A stretch of DNA of 64,000 nt, from positions 145,747 through 209,746 of the forward strand of contig NW_012236495.1 in assembly GCF_000787575.1 (NCBI RefSeq), in the 5' to 3' direction. Origin of the DNA: Acytostelium subglobosum LB1 (lineage: Eukaryota > Evosea > Eumycetozoa > Acytosteliales > Acytosteliaceae). Under the pieces are notes generated by a model. That model saw nothing but the letters and a program-made list of their open reading frames with translations. It ran no database searches and was not told the DNA's origin. Numbering within the stretch: the first letter of the stretch is position 1; every line of letters starts with the position of its first letter. This document shows, piece after piece, positions 1-10,599 of this stretch. The translations under genes were made by a program, and so were the position numbers.

Positions 1-2
1 AA

Positions 3-167
3 CCACCTACTACACCTCCTACTGAGCCTCCAACTCAACCACCAACTCAGCCGCCTACAACACCTCCGACTGAACCACCAACCCAGCCACCAACTCAACC
101 ACCTACTACACCACCAACAGATCCTCCAACCCCATCTCCAATAAGGCCTACACCACCTGTAGTGTAG
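3..167 (+). CDS. C-terminal tail of a Pro/Thr-rich protein (5' end outside window)
   Basis: Reading from base 3, an open frame runs to a TAG stop at 165-167 and encodes 54 residues made almost only of P and T with spaced E, Q and D. The unit is PPTT-PPTE-PPTQ-PPTQ, a 16-residue period that occurs about three times before a short divergent end (PSPIRPTPPVV). The gene enters from the left edge, so its main domains are not visible. Such tails in dictyostelids are usually extracellular or cell-wall stalks or linkers, but that is family knowledge and not shown here. It converges on the ComC-like gene, with 112 bases between the stops. Confidence 0.75.
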   Translation, partial: PPTTPPTEPPTQPPTQPPTTPPTEPPTQPPTQPPTTPPTDPPTPSPIRPTPPVV

Positions 168-279
168 TCTCACACTCCTCTTTCTTTCAGAATAAATCAC
201 AGTTGAATGAAGGAATGAATGAATGAAAGTTTATTAAGTGGTTGTTGATCCTATCTGGATATCCACGTCATGTTGAATA

Positions 280-3200
280 TTAATGTTGTTGTTGTTGTTG
301 CATAACCTTGAGTTTGGAATCAATCCTCCTCTGTTCCACTCTGTACTTTGACCTTTGCCGAATGACTACCACGGTAGTGGCTACTACTGCAATTATTGCG
401 AGTCCACATACTACCACAATGGTGGCAATCTTCCAAGAGTCGAACTTTTTTGTCGCTGCTCTAGTGGCACACAATGACTTGTTGCGAGGCGTACCCTCAG
501 ATGAGTCGCCATCGAGTAATATTGAGAAGTTTGGATCGATTGAACATTGATTACATTGTGGCATATTGATACCGATCATTGTGGTCGATGAATTAGTTGT
601 GATTAGTTGAGTCAATGAGTGGAATGGACGACCATCTGACAGTCCAACGGGTAGGAAACTGCCAAAGAATGTCATTCCATCATAATGTTGTTTGATGAAT
701 TGGATGTTGTTTGGATCAAATGGATCAGTACCATTGGAGTTCAATGATGGTATACATGTTTGATCTTGATTCTTGAACTCGGAGTCCACCTTGATCACAA
801 TCCTCAATGTGTTCAAATTTGATCGATACCTCCATCCATTTACATTGATTGATTGTTTCAATGTGTTTGTATCCAATGTCATGTTGACACCTGCAAACTT
901 CATGACGAGTGGTGCAGCCGATGTCTGAAGTAGAACAGTCACATCCAGGTAGGCGACATTAATCAATGTGTACTGATTAGTTGTAAGTGTGCCATCCACC
1001 ACTGGCTCCATCTTGTTCCATGATGGTGTCAACAACTCCTTGACAACACTACCTATTTGGTCAACTTCTTGAATGGACACAACTGATATATCAAACTTTG
1101 ATACATTGGATGAGATGATTGAAGTTGGTACAGCAGGGTCAGGTACAATGATCACGTCTGGATTGATTGGTAAATCACAGATGAAGCCACCATAGTTTGG
1201 AAGGCAACTACACTTGCCCTCTACACATTGACCATTTCCAGAGCAGTTTGAATCATTTCCACATTGCTTAACGATCTCCAATGGTTGAACGACTAGGTCT
1301 CCACTCGAAGTGTATACACTTCCACTGACATTGATGCTCAAATGTACTGGACCAGGGTCGAGTGTGTTGTTGACTTTACAAACAATCATTGATGTTGTAT
1401 AAATGAAGAGATTGCAACTCTGGTTTCCAACAATAACTGATACTTCTTGAGCTGTTGTGTTGACAGATGTAAAGCCTCCATATATGATGATGGTAGTTTG
1501 GTTTGCCATAATGGGTGGGACCGAGGTCACAACAGGGTAGTCTATATTTGATGATGATTGAGTTAGTCTGTGTTTGGAAGGAGACTTGCCTCTCAACTTA
1601 CAGTTTACAATGATAGATTTGTTAAAGGCTGCGTTTGGAATACTGATTTCCACAAGTACTGGTGTCTCTTGAGTAAGATTGATTGATTGAACATCACAAG
1701 TTATTGAAGTTGTTGTTACATTCTTGACAATACAACTATGTGTGTTGTCCACAGTCACTGTGTATACCTGAGTTCGATTGAACGTTCCCATTGCAACCAG
1801 TTCCAATTTGTTCAAATTGACACTATAATATCCTGTTATATCAATTGTAGAGTCTTCAATTGGAAATAACTAGGTGTGAGTGATGTTGATTTGATCAATG
1901 AATAAGTATTTCAACTTACTCAAAGTTGTCCAAGAGATTAATCTAACTATATTCTTGGAGTATGAGAATGTTATGTTGGCTACACCAGATGGAAAAGGTG
2001 GATTGAAAGTTGTAATCTTGTTTGGAACTACTGGCTTCAGTCTTGGATCAAAGTCATTATTGTTCAATGGTGCGCCACCCAAATTATTTCCAGTGATTGT
2101 CAACATTGGTTGTGATTTGGTTGCGACCAATGCCACTTGATCAATATAAACATCTATTCAATTATATATTTGTTAGTTTGATTTGATTGATTAGGAAGAT
2201 GGGTGGTATGTACATACCACATGAGTAATTGGCAGGAATTTTCAAGGTAGCAGGTGGATTAAAGAATGGTTTGATGGCACTTATGTAACAAGAGTAGCAA
2301 TCTGGTACCTGATTGATTGAAGTGCCATCCATACGAACCAACCATACTGTACAAGTGAAGTCTGGCAACTTTGTTAGATACTTGTTGTTTGAGAAGTATA
2401 AATAACTTAATCTACTTGTGGTTGATACTGGAAGGTCTGGTACTGATGTGATATTGTTATTTGAGAGGTCTCTGTTTTGGATAGTGATTAAATAGTTAGT
2501 ATTATGTTTATATAGAAGGAAATGATAGACATTAAACATACATGATCATTGTCATATCATTGAATTTTGGAAATACAGTCTGTTGGGAATTGATCAATTG
2601 TAATGTATTTAGATCATGGAATAAACTGTAATCAATGATTGGAGGTGGAACTACATTTCGAAGGAGTCTAAATTATAATATTAGTTAATGGAATCAATTC
2701 CAAATTCAACTGGAAAATATATATATATAGTTACATATGAGTTATTTTTGGACCATTGATTGTTGTCATGAACGATGGAGTAGCATATTGTTGTTTAGAT
2801 TCAAAATTACTAAGGTAGTGGAAATTAGTATAGTGTCATTCCAATTAGATTGATACAATAACTTACAATCTATTCAATTTCCCAAGGTCGATTGATATGT
2901 TGACTTGTTCTTGAAAAGTAATATCTCTATAATTGATTGATTGATTAATTAAATTAATTAATTAAATATTATTTAGGTATTGAAATAATTATAACTTACA
3001 CATCAATCAGATTAGGAAAAGAACTGTTCTTAAAATCCATAATAGTTTTGGTCATCTTGGTAGTTGGATAAACTATATATCTAAGGAAGTTATGGATATG
3101 TTAATTTAAATTATATCAGAACTTTGATAGATGGCACGTACAAGTCTGTGAGATTGGTCATTATATTTGTTGTTGGATCAAATATTATCTTTGGTTGTAC

Positions 3201-4057
3201 AACACTATAATTGTAATTAACATTTAGTTTGAGAGTGACCATTGATGGATTGAATATTGTTGTAGGGATATCTGAACTCAGCTCCACAAGACTCAACTCA
3301 CTAGTGATTGTTTGAGTGTAATGGAGGATAAGGTTAGGCTAGTATAATCTTTGAGATGGCTGCAGTTCAAAGTTTGATAATTACAAAGTTTCCAAAGGGA
3401 TGAACTTGGGGAATTGTCCTGGAATTGAAAATGGGCAAGTACCAGGAGATATATTACAATCAATACTAATAAATGATTGATGATATAGTTAGTAAAAGAG
3501 AAAGTGAGTGAGTGAGTGATGTGATGTAGTACATACACAACGTTTTTTAGTTGGTCATTACTAGATTGATCCAACAAAGAGAGCAGACTGAATGTGTTGT
3601 TTCGAACATCTGACCTCATTTCAATACTGAATGAAGACAGAGATGGAAAGCTCAAGGACTTCAGATTAGGATCTGGAAATGAGTTTGTAATCGGGATATA
3701 GTAGTTACTAAATAGTAATGATGATTGATTAGAGAACAGATGAATGTTAAAGAACTAAATAGTACATACATATCCAACTTGGTGATGGTTTGAGCACCCT
3801 GTCCATTATCGATACACTTGAGATCCGAAGTGTCAGTTGGTATCTCTGAACATAGATCAGTATCCAATCTCCAATTGATATTATATTGATTGATCAACCA
3901 TCTAATAGATGTCACTGTGTAATTTAGATCATTGTAAGTTTGTGAGTGATTGTCCAATCATACTTTATTCCATCAACCAATACATACATTCTGTTGAGTC
4001 CAATGGTAATTCAGAGTTTACAACTGATGTCATTAATAGTAGGAATGCACACAACAT
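280..4057 (-). CDS. ComC-like LRR / IPT-TIG / EGF single-pass membrane protein (paralogue 1)
   Basis: This is a multi-exon gene. The first exon (4057-3988) starts with a signal peptide (MLCAFLLLMTSVVNS). A GTATGT...ACAG intron then leads to exon 3914-3770, which holds an LRR cap ending in a Cys-containing segment followed by ITKLDM. Several short LRR exons follow; the block near 2460-2225 reads LDLSNNNITSVPDLP-like and ends in a C..C cap. Next come IPT/TIG-like beta domains (about 2130-1310), one EGF-like Cys-rich module (about 1260-1165), a large beta-sandwich segment typical of ComC proteins, a membrane helix near residue 480 of the last exon block, and a basic cytoplasmic tail ending in poly-Q. 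ComC-family proteins act at the amoeba surface in cell communication. The second copy at 58292-62437 has the same architecture. Exact borders of the middle exons are not all resolved. Confidence 0.85.
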
Positions 4058-4599
4058 GTAAAAGACATGGTAGTTGAGTACCCTACTTACTCTTTGTTTA
4101 CTGCAGTAGTACATATTAATAATATGATTATATATATGTAGGTAATCTAGTAAATCGTTTGTGATAAGAAGATACTTTGGTGTACCAAGGTAGAACATAG
4201 GTCCTTAGCCCAAAAGATATTTGTAAAGATGAAAAAATGATTTGATTTTCTTATCGGGGGGCCATCGTGATCAAAACGACATGTCGGGGGTTTATTCCTG
4301 AGGGGTTACATGAAAAAGTATCCTCATCTTATCTTAAATAAAATAATATTTGTTTTGCTATAAGTAGGGCCACCATATATTCTACTACAATCGTTATTAT
4401 CTTCCATGTACATCATATTGGTAACATTCTGTCTAAAACACAATGAAGATGATGTTCCAAGATGTGTCGTTGGCAATGCCAGCCACAGATCATGTCTTCA
4501 AACAGTTTTCTCGCTGCTCTTGGTGCTCACTGACGAGAAAACTGTTGCCCATTTGGCCTCACATCCCAATAGTTCGATTTCGTGTCCTAGTCTCTTGAG
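4058..4599. other. Intergenic: 5' flank of ComC-like gene, 3' flank of F-box gene
   Basis: No gene is supported here. The region holds two short G runs near 4256 and 4286 and a perfect 13-base inverted repeat (4501-4513 with 4534-4546). Confidence 0.6.
4501..4546. repeat. Perfect 13-bp inverted repeat with 20-base loop
   Basis: AACAGTTTTCTCG at 4501-4513 is exactly complementary to CGAGAAAACTGTT at 4534-4546. The hairpin sits 54 bases beyond the stop of the minus-strand F-box-like gene, so it would lie in that gene's 3' untranslated region or just after it. Function unknown. Confidence 0.8.
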
Positions 4600-5911
4600 T
4601 CAGAGTATATATATTCTGTCCCAATACCAGGTTGACTTGTTCTGTATGGATGGGTGACTCTGGATACATTGGTCCACAATGGCGAAGGATGGACCTTCGT
4701 CGTAGCCGAATTGGTAGTTGTACAGGTAGCTGACCGTCCTGTTGAGGTTCAACTGCTCAACGCAGAGTGCCATGAGATCCTTGCATCTAAAATGGACCAT
4801 GTGTCCAAAGTTGATCGAGATAGATGTGGCTTGATTGGCGCAGCTAATAAGAGGAAGAGAGTCCTTCTCGGGAATTTGCTTCAGCCTGATGTGTTTGACG
4901 TTGCAAAGTGATCTGAGGAATGTGTCCAGAGGGCCCTGGACCATGAAGCAGATGGTGAGCTTGTCCACAGGTCTCAACAGAACGGGCATGTGATCATACA
5001 AGGCGATGCACATACTGTCGATGGTACATGTTGGTGACTGCAGCAGGTAGTCGAGTGTCTGATCGTTCAGACGGTGCACGGGGAACTTGAATGTTCGCAG
5101 TGTGCGCTTTGACACGAGGAATTGATGCAGGCGCCTATAAAAGTCGATGTATTCCTCATGGTCCTGGAGGTCCTCTCCAAGTGTGAGTCGGAAACAGAGT
5201 GACCTCAGCTGCGACAGAGACTCCAGGCACTTGAACAGCCTGTCGCGCTCTGCCACCAGTCCACAGTAGAAGTTGGACACCCCGTCGACATGGGTAAAGC
5301 GGTCGTAGAGCGTGAGCTTGGTGAGTTGGCTGAAGCACCCGGGGTCCAAGAGCGAGTCCACCATTGGCAACTCGTAGTCATCCGACTCAATCTTGAGCGT
5401 CAGGTGTCGGGTGGTCGCCAGTGTCGGCCGGACACGCTCGAGGTGCTCTTGCCACTTGCCAGCCTGGTCAATGACCACGCCGAGCGCGAGCGTGTGTGGA
5501 TATGACTCGCTCTGCTGCACTGAGCATCGAGAGGAGGTCCAGTGGGCCTTTGAATGTATGGATGCCCAACGGAACGAGCTGAAGCTCGCTGAGCGACGGT
5601 CTGTTCTTCTTGAGCGATGGTTTATGGAATAGCGGCATGTGCAGCGCATTGAATTCCCATGGGAATCGGAAGAGCGAGTATCTGTTGGATGAGGCATGCT
5701 GCTCCATCTGAGCGAGTGTGTCCATTGGTCCGAGATAGATTGCATCGTTCAGCTGCACAATGTATGTGTGCCATCGTCTGCATACGAGGCTCATTGAGCG
5801 ACGCCATCGTCTAGCGATGGCACCCCGCTTCGTGCCCTCTTCACCTCTCCATGCTGTCAAGACTATAAACGACTCCAAGAGATTAGGAAGTTGTCTGCAA
5901 CTTGTCATCAT
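4600..5911 (-). pseudogene. F-box-like protein gene with an apparent frameshift
   Basis: The N-terminal part (5911 down to about 5510) begins MMTSCRQLPNLLESF and contains an F-box-like helix pattern with SLVCRRWH near residue 42. It shares no intron signal with what follows. The downstream part (about 5520-4600) continues in another frame with leucine-rich, LRR-like sequence (LTLYDRF, LRSLCFRLTLGE) to a stop at 4600. Both frames read well up to the overlap at about 5500-5525, and removing one base restores continuity. No GT-AG intron of usual size fits. The cause is either a sequencing or assembly error or a real lesion. F-box proteins recruit substrates to SCF ubiquitin ligases. Codon use is more GC-rich than the flanking DNA. 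If the frameshift is an error, the product would be about 435 residues. Confidence 0.6.
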
Positions 5912-6472
5912 TTAGGTCTTGTCAATGAACGATTGTAGAGCAATGACACTCTTTTGAAACAAGTGAATGAGTGAGCCCTTTGAATGAATGAATGAATGGT
6001 CCAAGTTCACACACCTGCTCCATACTTCATTCATTTTATTACATTGCGAACAGATACATACCAATAATGATTCATTCATTCATGATCAGAGTTAGAAACA
6101 TACAGACAATGGATAACCATCAGGCGTAATGATATTAAATGAGTTTCAATGCCACTTCTTGTTCCATCCTTCTTCTTGTGAAGTATACATGTATAAATAT
6201 TGGTATTCATAAACAAAAGTGATATTGACACTAAACAGTTTTGATCAATCAAAAATGATGGTACGAGATCAAACAAAAAATACATCTTGGACCCGACGTT
6301 CGGATCTGGAAACTGATTGGCTGAATGATTGGTGTGAAGATTGGATGGTCGGTGCAACATACATGCAAGTTCGTCTCGTTTGCCGTGCTTACTTTATTCC
6401 TTTCAATCAAATCAATCCAAAGTCACTTGTGATTGAGTAGACCCCTGTGGTGTTACACTACTATTGTACTAC
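5912..6472. other. Intergenic between F-box-like gene and eIF2A
   Basis: AT-rich spacer with GAAT/ATTC tetranucleotide runs. I see no gene or RNA in it. Confidence 0.6.
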
Positions 6473-8311
6473 CTATTGCTGCTGGGAGGTGGAGGAGGTC
6501 GCCTGACGAAGCATTTGATTCAGCTCCTCTCTATATCGAACCTCGTTGTGTACCTTCTCGATGGCTGTGGGTGGCATGTGCTCGCCCAGCTCCAACTTGG
6601 TCCTCAGCTGCTCAATCTCCTTCAGCTTCTTCTCCAACGCCTTGATCTTCTTCTCTCGCAGCTCCTCTGGGGACTTCTCCCTACCTGGCTGTTGTGGCTG
6701 TGTTGCTGGTGGTTGCGCTGTTTCCTTTGGCTTGCTGGGCTTCTTCTCTGGCTTCCTTCGTTCGGTTGGTGATGATGTCTGTGCCACTGACGAGCTGCCG
6801 CCGCTGCCCACCGTGTAAATCTTGAATCCTGGGGGGTTGGGAGACACGGTCTCCTTCTGCGAGGTCGCTGCTTGTGCTGCAAGTGCGGCTCTCTGACTGG
6901 GTGGCGTGTATTTGGCGGGTGGCGCGGTCTCTTTGATGGCTGAGGCGGGTGGCATGACGATCCTCTCATCGGGGAAGGCCAGAGGGTTTTGTGGTCGCCA
7001 CTGTACTTGGTAGAGATCGGGAATCGCCTCCTTGTAGATTACGCTGCCGTCGTACTTGATCACCTTGAGTCCATTATCGACACGGATACGTGGCGACAGG
7101 AATGCCACGACAAAGTGCACAGAGTCAGCCGCCCACTCTGTGAGAGTGGCGCAGTGCGCATGCGTCGAAATGATCTTCCTAAACTTGGTCAGGTCCCAAA
7201 AGTCCATGTCACCCTGCAGATTGCCAAAGCCTCCAAGCATCAGCAGCTTGCCGTTGGGCGAGAAGCGGATGGTGTTGCGCGGCAGCGTGCCAAAGTCGAC
7301 GAGGGGCGTGCCCTTGACGTTAAACAATGTCGTCTGGAAGGGGTTGCCGTAGCTGACGATGAACTGGTCGATCGTTGGCGACCACTTTACATCGTGGATG
7401 GGGCCCTTGATGCCCAGCGTGTAGCTCGTGCCGTCCAGCGCCAGGAACCACAGTCCCGTCTCGCCGTAGTAACTCTTGCCTGTCTTGTCCGTATCGGTCG
7501 ACGTGTGGATCAGCAGGGAGGTGCCCTTGCGGTTCCACTCCATGATGGCCTCGCTGGCCTTGAAGAAGGAGAGGTGCGACGCATGCTCGCTGATGTTGGG
7601 ATAGACGTAGATCCTGCACATGCCGGGTGCGCTCTTGTTCTCGGGCACAAACGTCGAGAACTTGTATGGCGCATCGCCAGGCGCAAACTCAAAGCCGGCA
7701 ACGTGAGGCAGCTTGAGATGCTTGGCCACCATGCCAATGTTGCGACCGTTGAAGAACTGAATCTCGTTGGTCACCAATCGGCCGGCGATCATCTCGTCGT
7801 CTGTCCACTTGATCAGGGGCCACGCCTCGGCGTTGCAGTTCCTCTGCGACGCCCTGTAGATGATGTTGGCGTTGCCGCCCGCGACGGTGATGTCCCACAC
7901 CAACAGGTTGTTCTCGTTGTTGTTGGCCTCGGTGGGACGCTCCCACGTGAGCATGTACGAGTTGACGGGCGAGAAGCTGATGTGCACGATGCCCGGACGG
8001 TCGAGCTTGGTGTAGAAGGCGCCGCTGTCGGCCTTGTGAATGGCCACGTGCAGTGCGTGCACGTAGGCGATCAGCGAGCCGTCGGCGCTGTACTGGATGT
8101 GCTTGTACTCTGTGGCATCAAACTGCTGCAGCTTGGCATCGCAGCCATAGGCAGGTGACGACTGCGAGCAGATCGTCTTCTTTGATCGCAATGACAACTG
8201 GAGTGTTGGGGACACCGGTGTAGTGATGCCCAATGCAGCGGCCACCGCTGAGGCTGCTGATACTCCAGTCGTCGACGTAGTTGATGTTGTTGATGTTGTG
8301 GTCGAGCTCAT
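6473..8311 (-). CDS. eif2a: Eukaryotic translation initiation factor 2A
   Basis: Single-exon gene of 612 residues. The ATG at 8311-8309 is chosen because the open frame beyond it has no ATG. After a Ser/Thr-rich start (about residues 1-45), the protein shows the eIF2A beta-propeller with repeated WD-like blades: IQYSADGSLIAYVH, VHISFSPVNSYMLTW, IRFSPNGKLLMLGG, and LQGDMDFWDLTKF followed by ATLTEWAADS. A proline-rich linker follows, then a charged C-terminal coiled coil rich in K, E and L. eIF2A delivers initiator tRNA to the 40S subunit in a GTP-independent way and acts in the cytoplasm. The length is close to the family norm of about 580-650. It is divergent from the BSD-domain gene. Confidence 0.93.
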   Translation of the reverse strand: MSSTTTSTTSTTSTTGVSAASAVAAALGITTPVSPTLQLSLRSKKTICSQSSPAYGCDAKLQQFDATEYKHIQYSADGSLIAYVHALHVAIHKADSGAFYTKLDRPGIVHISFSPVNSYMLTWERPTEANNNENNLLVWDITVAGGNANIIYRASQRNCNAEAWPLIKWTDDEMIAGRLVTNEIQFFNGRNIGMVAKHLKLPHVAGFEFAPGDAPYKFSTFVPENKSAPGMCRIYVYPNISEHASHLSFFKASEAIMEWNRKGTSLLIHTSTDTDKTGKSYYGETGLWFLALDGTSYTLGIKGPIHDVKWSPTIDQFIVSYGNPFQTTLFNVKGTPLVDFGTLPRNTIRFSPNGKLLMLGGFGNLQGDMDFWDLTKFRKIISTHAHCATLTEWAADSVHFVVAFLSPRIRVDNGLKVIKYDGSVIYKEAIPDLYQVQWRPQNPLAFPDERIVMPPASAIKETAPPAKYTPPSQRAALAAQAATSQKETVSPNPPGFKIYTVGSGGSSSVAQTSSPTERRKPEKKPSKPKETAQPPATQPQQPGREKSPEELREKKIKALEKKLKEIEQLRTKLELGEHMPPTAIEKVHNEVRYREELNQMLRQATSSTSQQQ

Positions 8312-8394
8312 TTCTTCTTTTATAAAGATACAAGAGTCCAATGTCTATTCTCGTCGACGATTAAATTGTCTTTGTGAATACCTAAATACTACTT

Positions 8395-8425
<31 letters not shown>

Positions 8426-9087
8426 TATTTGTATATGTATATGAAGGGGAGAAATGAGTCAGAATGAATGAATGTTGTTGTTGTTGATGTTGTTCGCGAA
8501 GGATGTGCTGTATCATATGATGTATCGAGGATGCCCATTGCTTGAGTTGTTTGATAATGATTGATGGTCGGTTGAATGAATGATTGATTACTCACGTGCA
8601 CACACAACAGAGCCCAACTAGTTATATATATATATTGCAATACACAACAACAAAGAGTGATAGAGTGTTCACAATGATAACTGACTTGACTCTGAGTGCG
8701 TCTCACTCCAGAGAGGTCCAACCCACTATTTTTGATACAAACGACACTTCGAACTTCCTACCTAAACGACAAGTTTGAAAGTTCCTTTCCCTCACTTCAT
8801 CTTACACCGTTGCCAATATATCTTACTTTATCATGATAACAATGTAAATGATTTCAGTCATAATCAATCTATATATATATATATATATCTATTTGATTGA
8901 AGTTGAAGTGTAGGTTGACTTCCAACTATCACATGACTTGAAAAGTGTTGACACAAGTAGAGTGGCAGACCAGGAAGTCAACGACGTGGTTCACTTTTAG
9001 GGGTGATCACCTGCAGATGAGTCATTGAACAACATTGATTCTAATGTAGTTGTAGTAGTTGTAGTAGTTGTAGAGTTAATATATACA
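8312..9087. other. Bidirectional promoter region (eIF2A / BSD gene)
   Basis: AT-rich spacer with a TA-dinucleotide run at about 8397-8425, a second at 8872-8888, and a GTTGTA hexamer run at about 9048-9072 just before the BSD-gene ATG. No separate gene seen. Confidence 0.6.
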
Positions 9088-10508
9088 ATGTTTAATAGCT
9101 TTAAGAATCTGTCCATATGGAGGACAGATGCGGAGTCACTACCTCCTGCTCCTGCTGCTGCTACTGTTGCTGCTGCACAACCAGATGATCAATCTCAACA
9201 ACAACAGCAAAACAATGATAATAGTAGTAATACAGTAAATGAGACACAAGATGGTGAACAACAGCCACAACAACAACAATCAATGTTTGGTTTAAATAGA
9301 GTATCAACTGATACATTCAAGAGTATTGGATGTATGTACAACTCTAATGAATGTAGATGAATAGATAGATACTGACTCCATTCAATCAATCATGTATGAA
9401 TACATATAGCCAAGTTCTCAATGTTTGCATCTAATGTTATATCAAAGATTGATGAGGAGAGGAAGAAGTTGATGGAGGAGAGTGAACAGAGTGATAGGGT
9501 ACGTGCTATATTGAATGAGCCATTGCCACCTTGGATGGACTTTAAGTTGGACGATCAAGCCAGACAGAGAGAGGCAGTTGACAAGATACTAGATGTAAAG
9601 ATGAGCAAGAAGACCTTCTTGACATCACCTCCAATCGACTCTGACTACTGTCAAGAGTTTGACACTGCCCTTATCCAAATAGCCACTGTCTCTCTCAAGT
9701 ATGACAGGCAACTAGAGAAGATAAGATTCCTACTTGTACCAAGATTGTAAGTTTGATTGGAATGATTGACATTGATTGATTGACTTGTTTGATTGACATT
9801 GATTGATGTAGTATATCAGAGGAACAGTTCTGGAAGAATTGGTATTATAGAGTGACATTGATTAGACGTGAATATAACATTGTATCCAATGTGTTGACAG
9901 CACCAAGCAAGGCCACACCATCATCATCCTCATCAAGCAATGTACATAGTGATAATAATGACAGGGATACATCAACATCAACAACAACAACAACAACAAT
10001 GGACAATAATGCTGGAGGTGGTACCAACAACAACAACAACAACAACAACCAATTGATAACATTTACAGACAGTAGTAGTAGTGATATAAGCAATTGGGAG
10101 AAGGAGTTGATGACCGAACTGGATGGATTCAAGAGTGATAATATAGACCTATCGATGAACAATGACCTTTTGCTCGATGATGAGGATGAGGATACGGACA
10201 TTGGTAATTTAAAGTCTACAACAACGACAACGACAACAGGTGATAAGAAGAAGGAAAATGAGACAACCGACAACGACGAAGATGAAGATGAAGAGGTTGA
10301 CTCTGACGCAGTGATCGATGAGGAGTTGGAACGAGAGGTGGCAAGAATGAAGTTGACACCAAACAATGGCGAGGACGAGTCCGAGGATGACTTGCTCAAG
10401 GAGATTGAGGCTGAGATATCGAGCAGCTCAGCCGACCAGCTGACACCAGGCGTAACAGGACTCACCTCCAGCACAGACAACGACGTGCCACGAGCTCAAC
10501 TCGAATAA
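9088..10508 (+). CDS. BSD-domain protein (SYAP1-like)
   Basis: Three exons, 9088-9331, 9410-9746 and 9812-10508, join to 1278 bases (425 residues). The ATG at 9088 gives MFNSFKNLSIW. An upstream in-frame stretch only encodes a Val run from the GTTGTA repeat and is left out. After a Q/N-rich linker the second exon has a helical segment (NVISKIDEERKKLMEE). The BSD domain runs across the second intron: FLTSPPIDSDY, ALIQIATVSLKYD, LVPRFISEEQFWKNWYYRV, with the diagnostic Phe-Trp pair. The C-terminal third is acidic and low complexity (D/E/S/T). BSD proteins of the SYAP1 type are linked to kinase signalling and membrane traffic. The DNA-repair (TFIIH) BSD class is less likely given the layout. Confidence 0.85.
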
Positions 10509-10599
10509 AGATTGGTAAACATAGGAGGAGAGAGAGATGTTGGATTTGTACATGTACATACTTGACAACAACACGTTGTCTGTCTTATGAAATTATTAT

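Noticed and set aside
6989-8158. 389-codon plus-strand frame antisense to eIF2A
   Set aside because: It is a shadow of the GC-biased eIF2A codons; the minus-strand protein is clearly homologous to eIF2A.
9845-10480. Long Ser/Val-rich minus-strand frame over the BSD gene
   Set aside because: It is the antisense reading of Asp/Thr/Asn codon repeats in the BSD protein tail.
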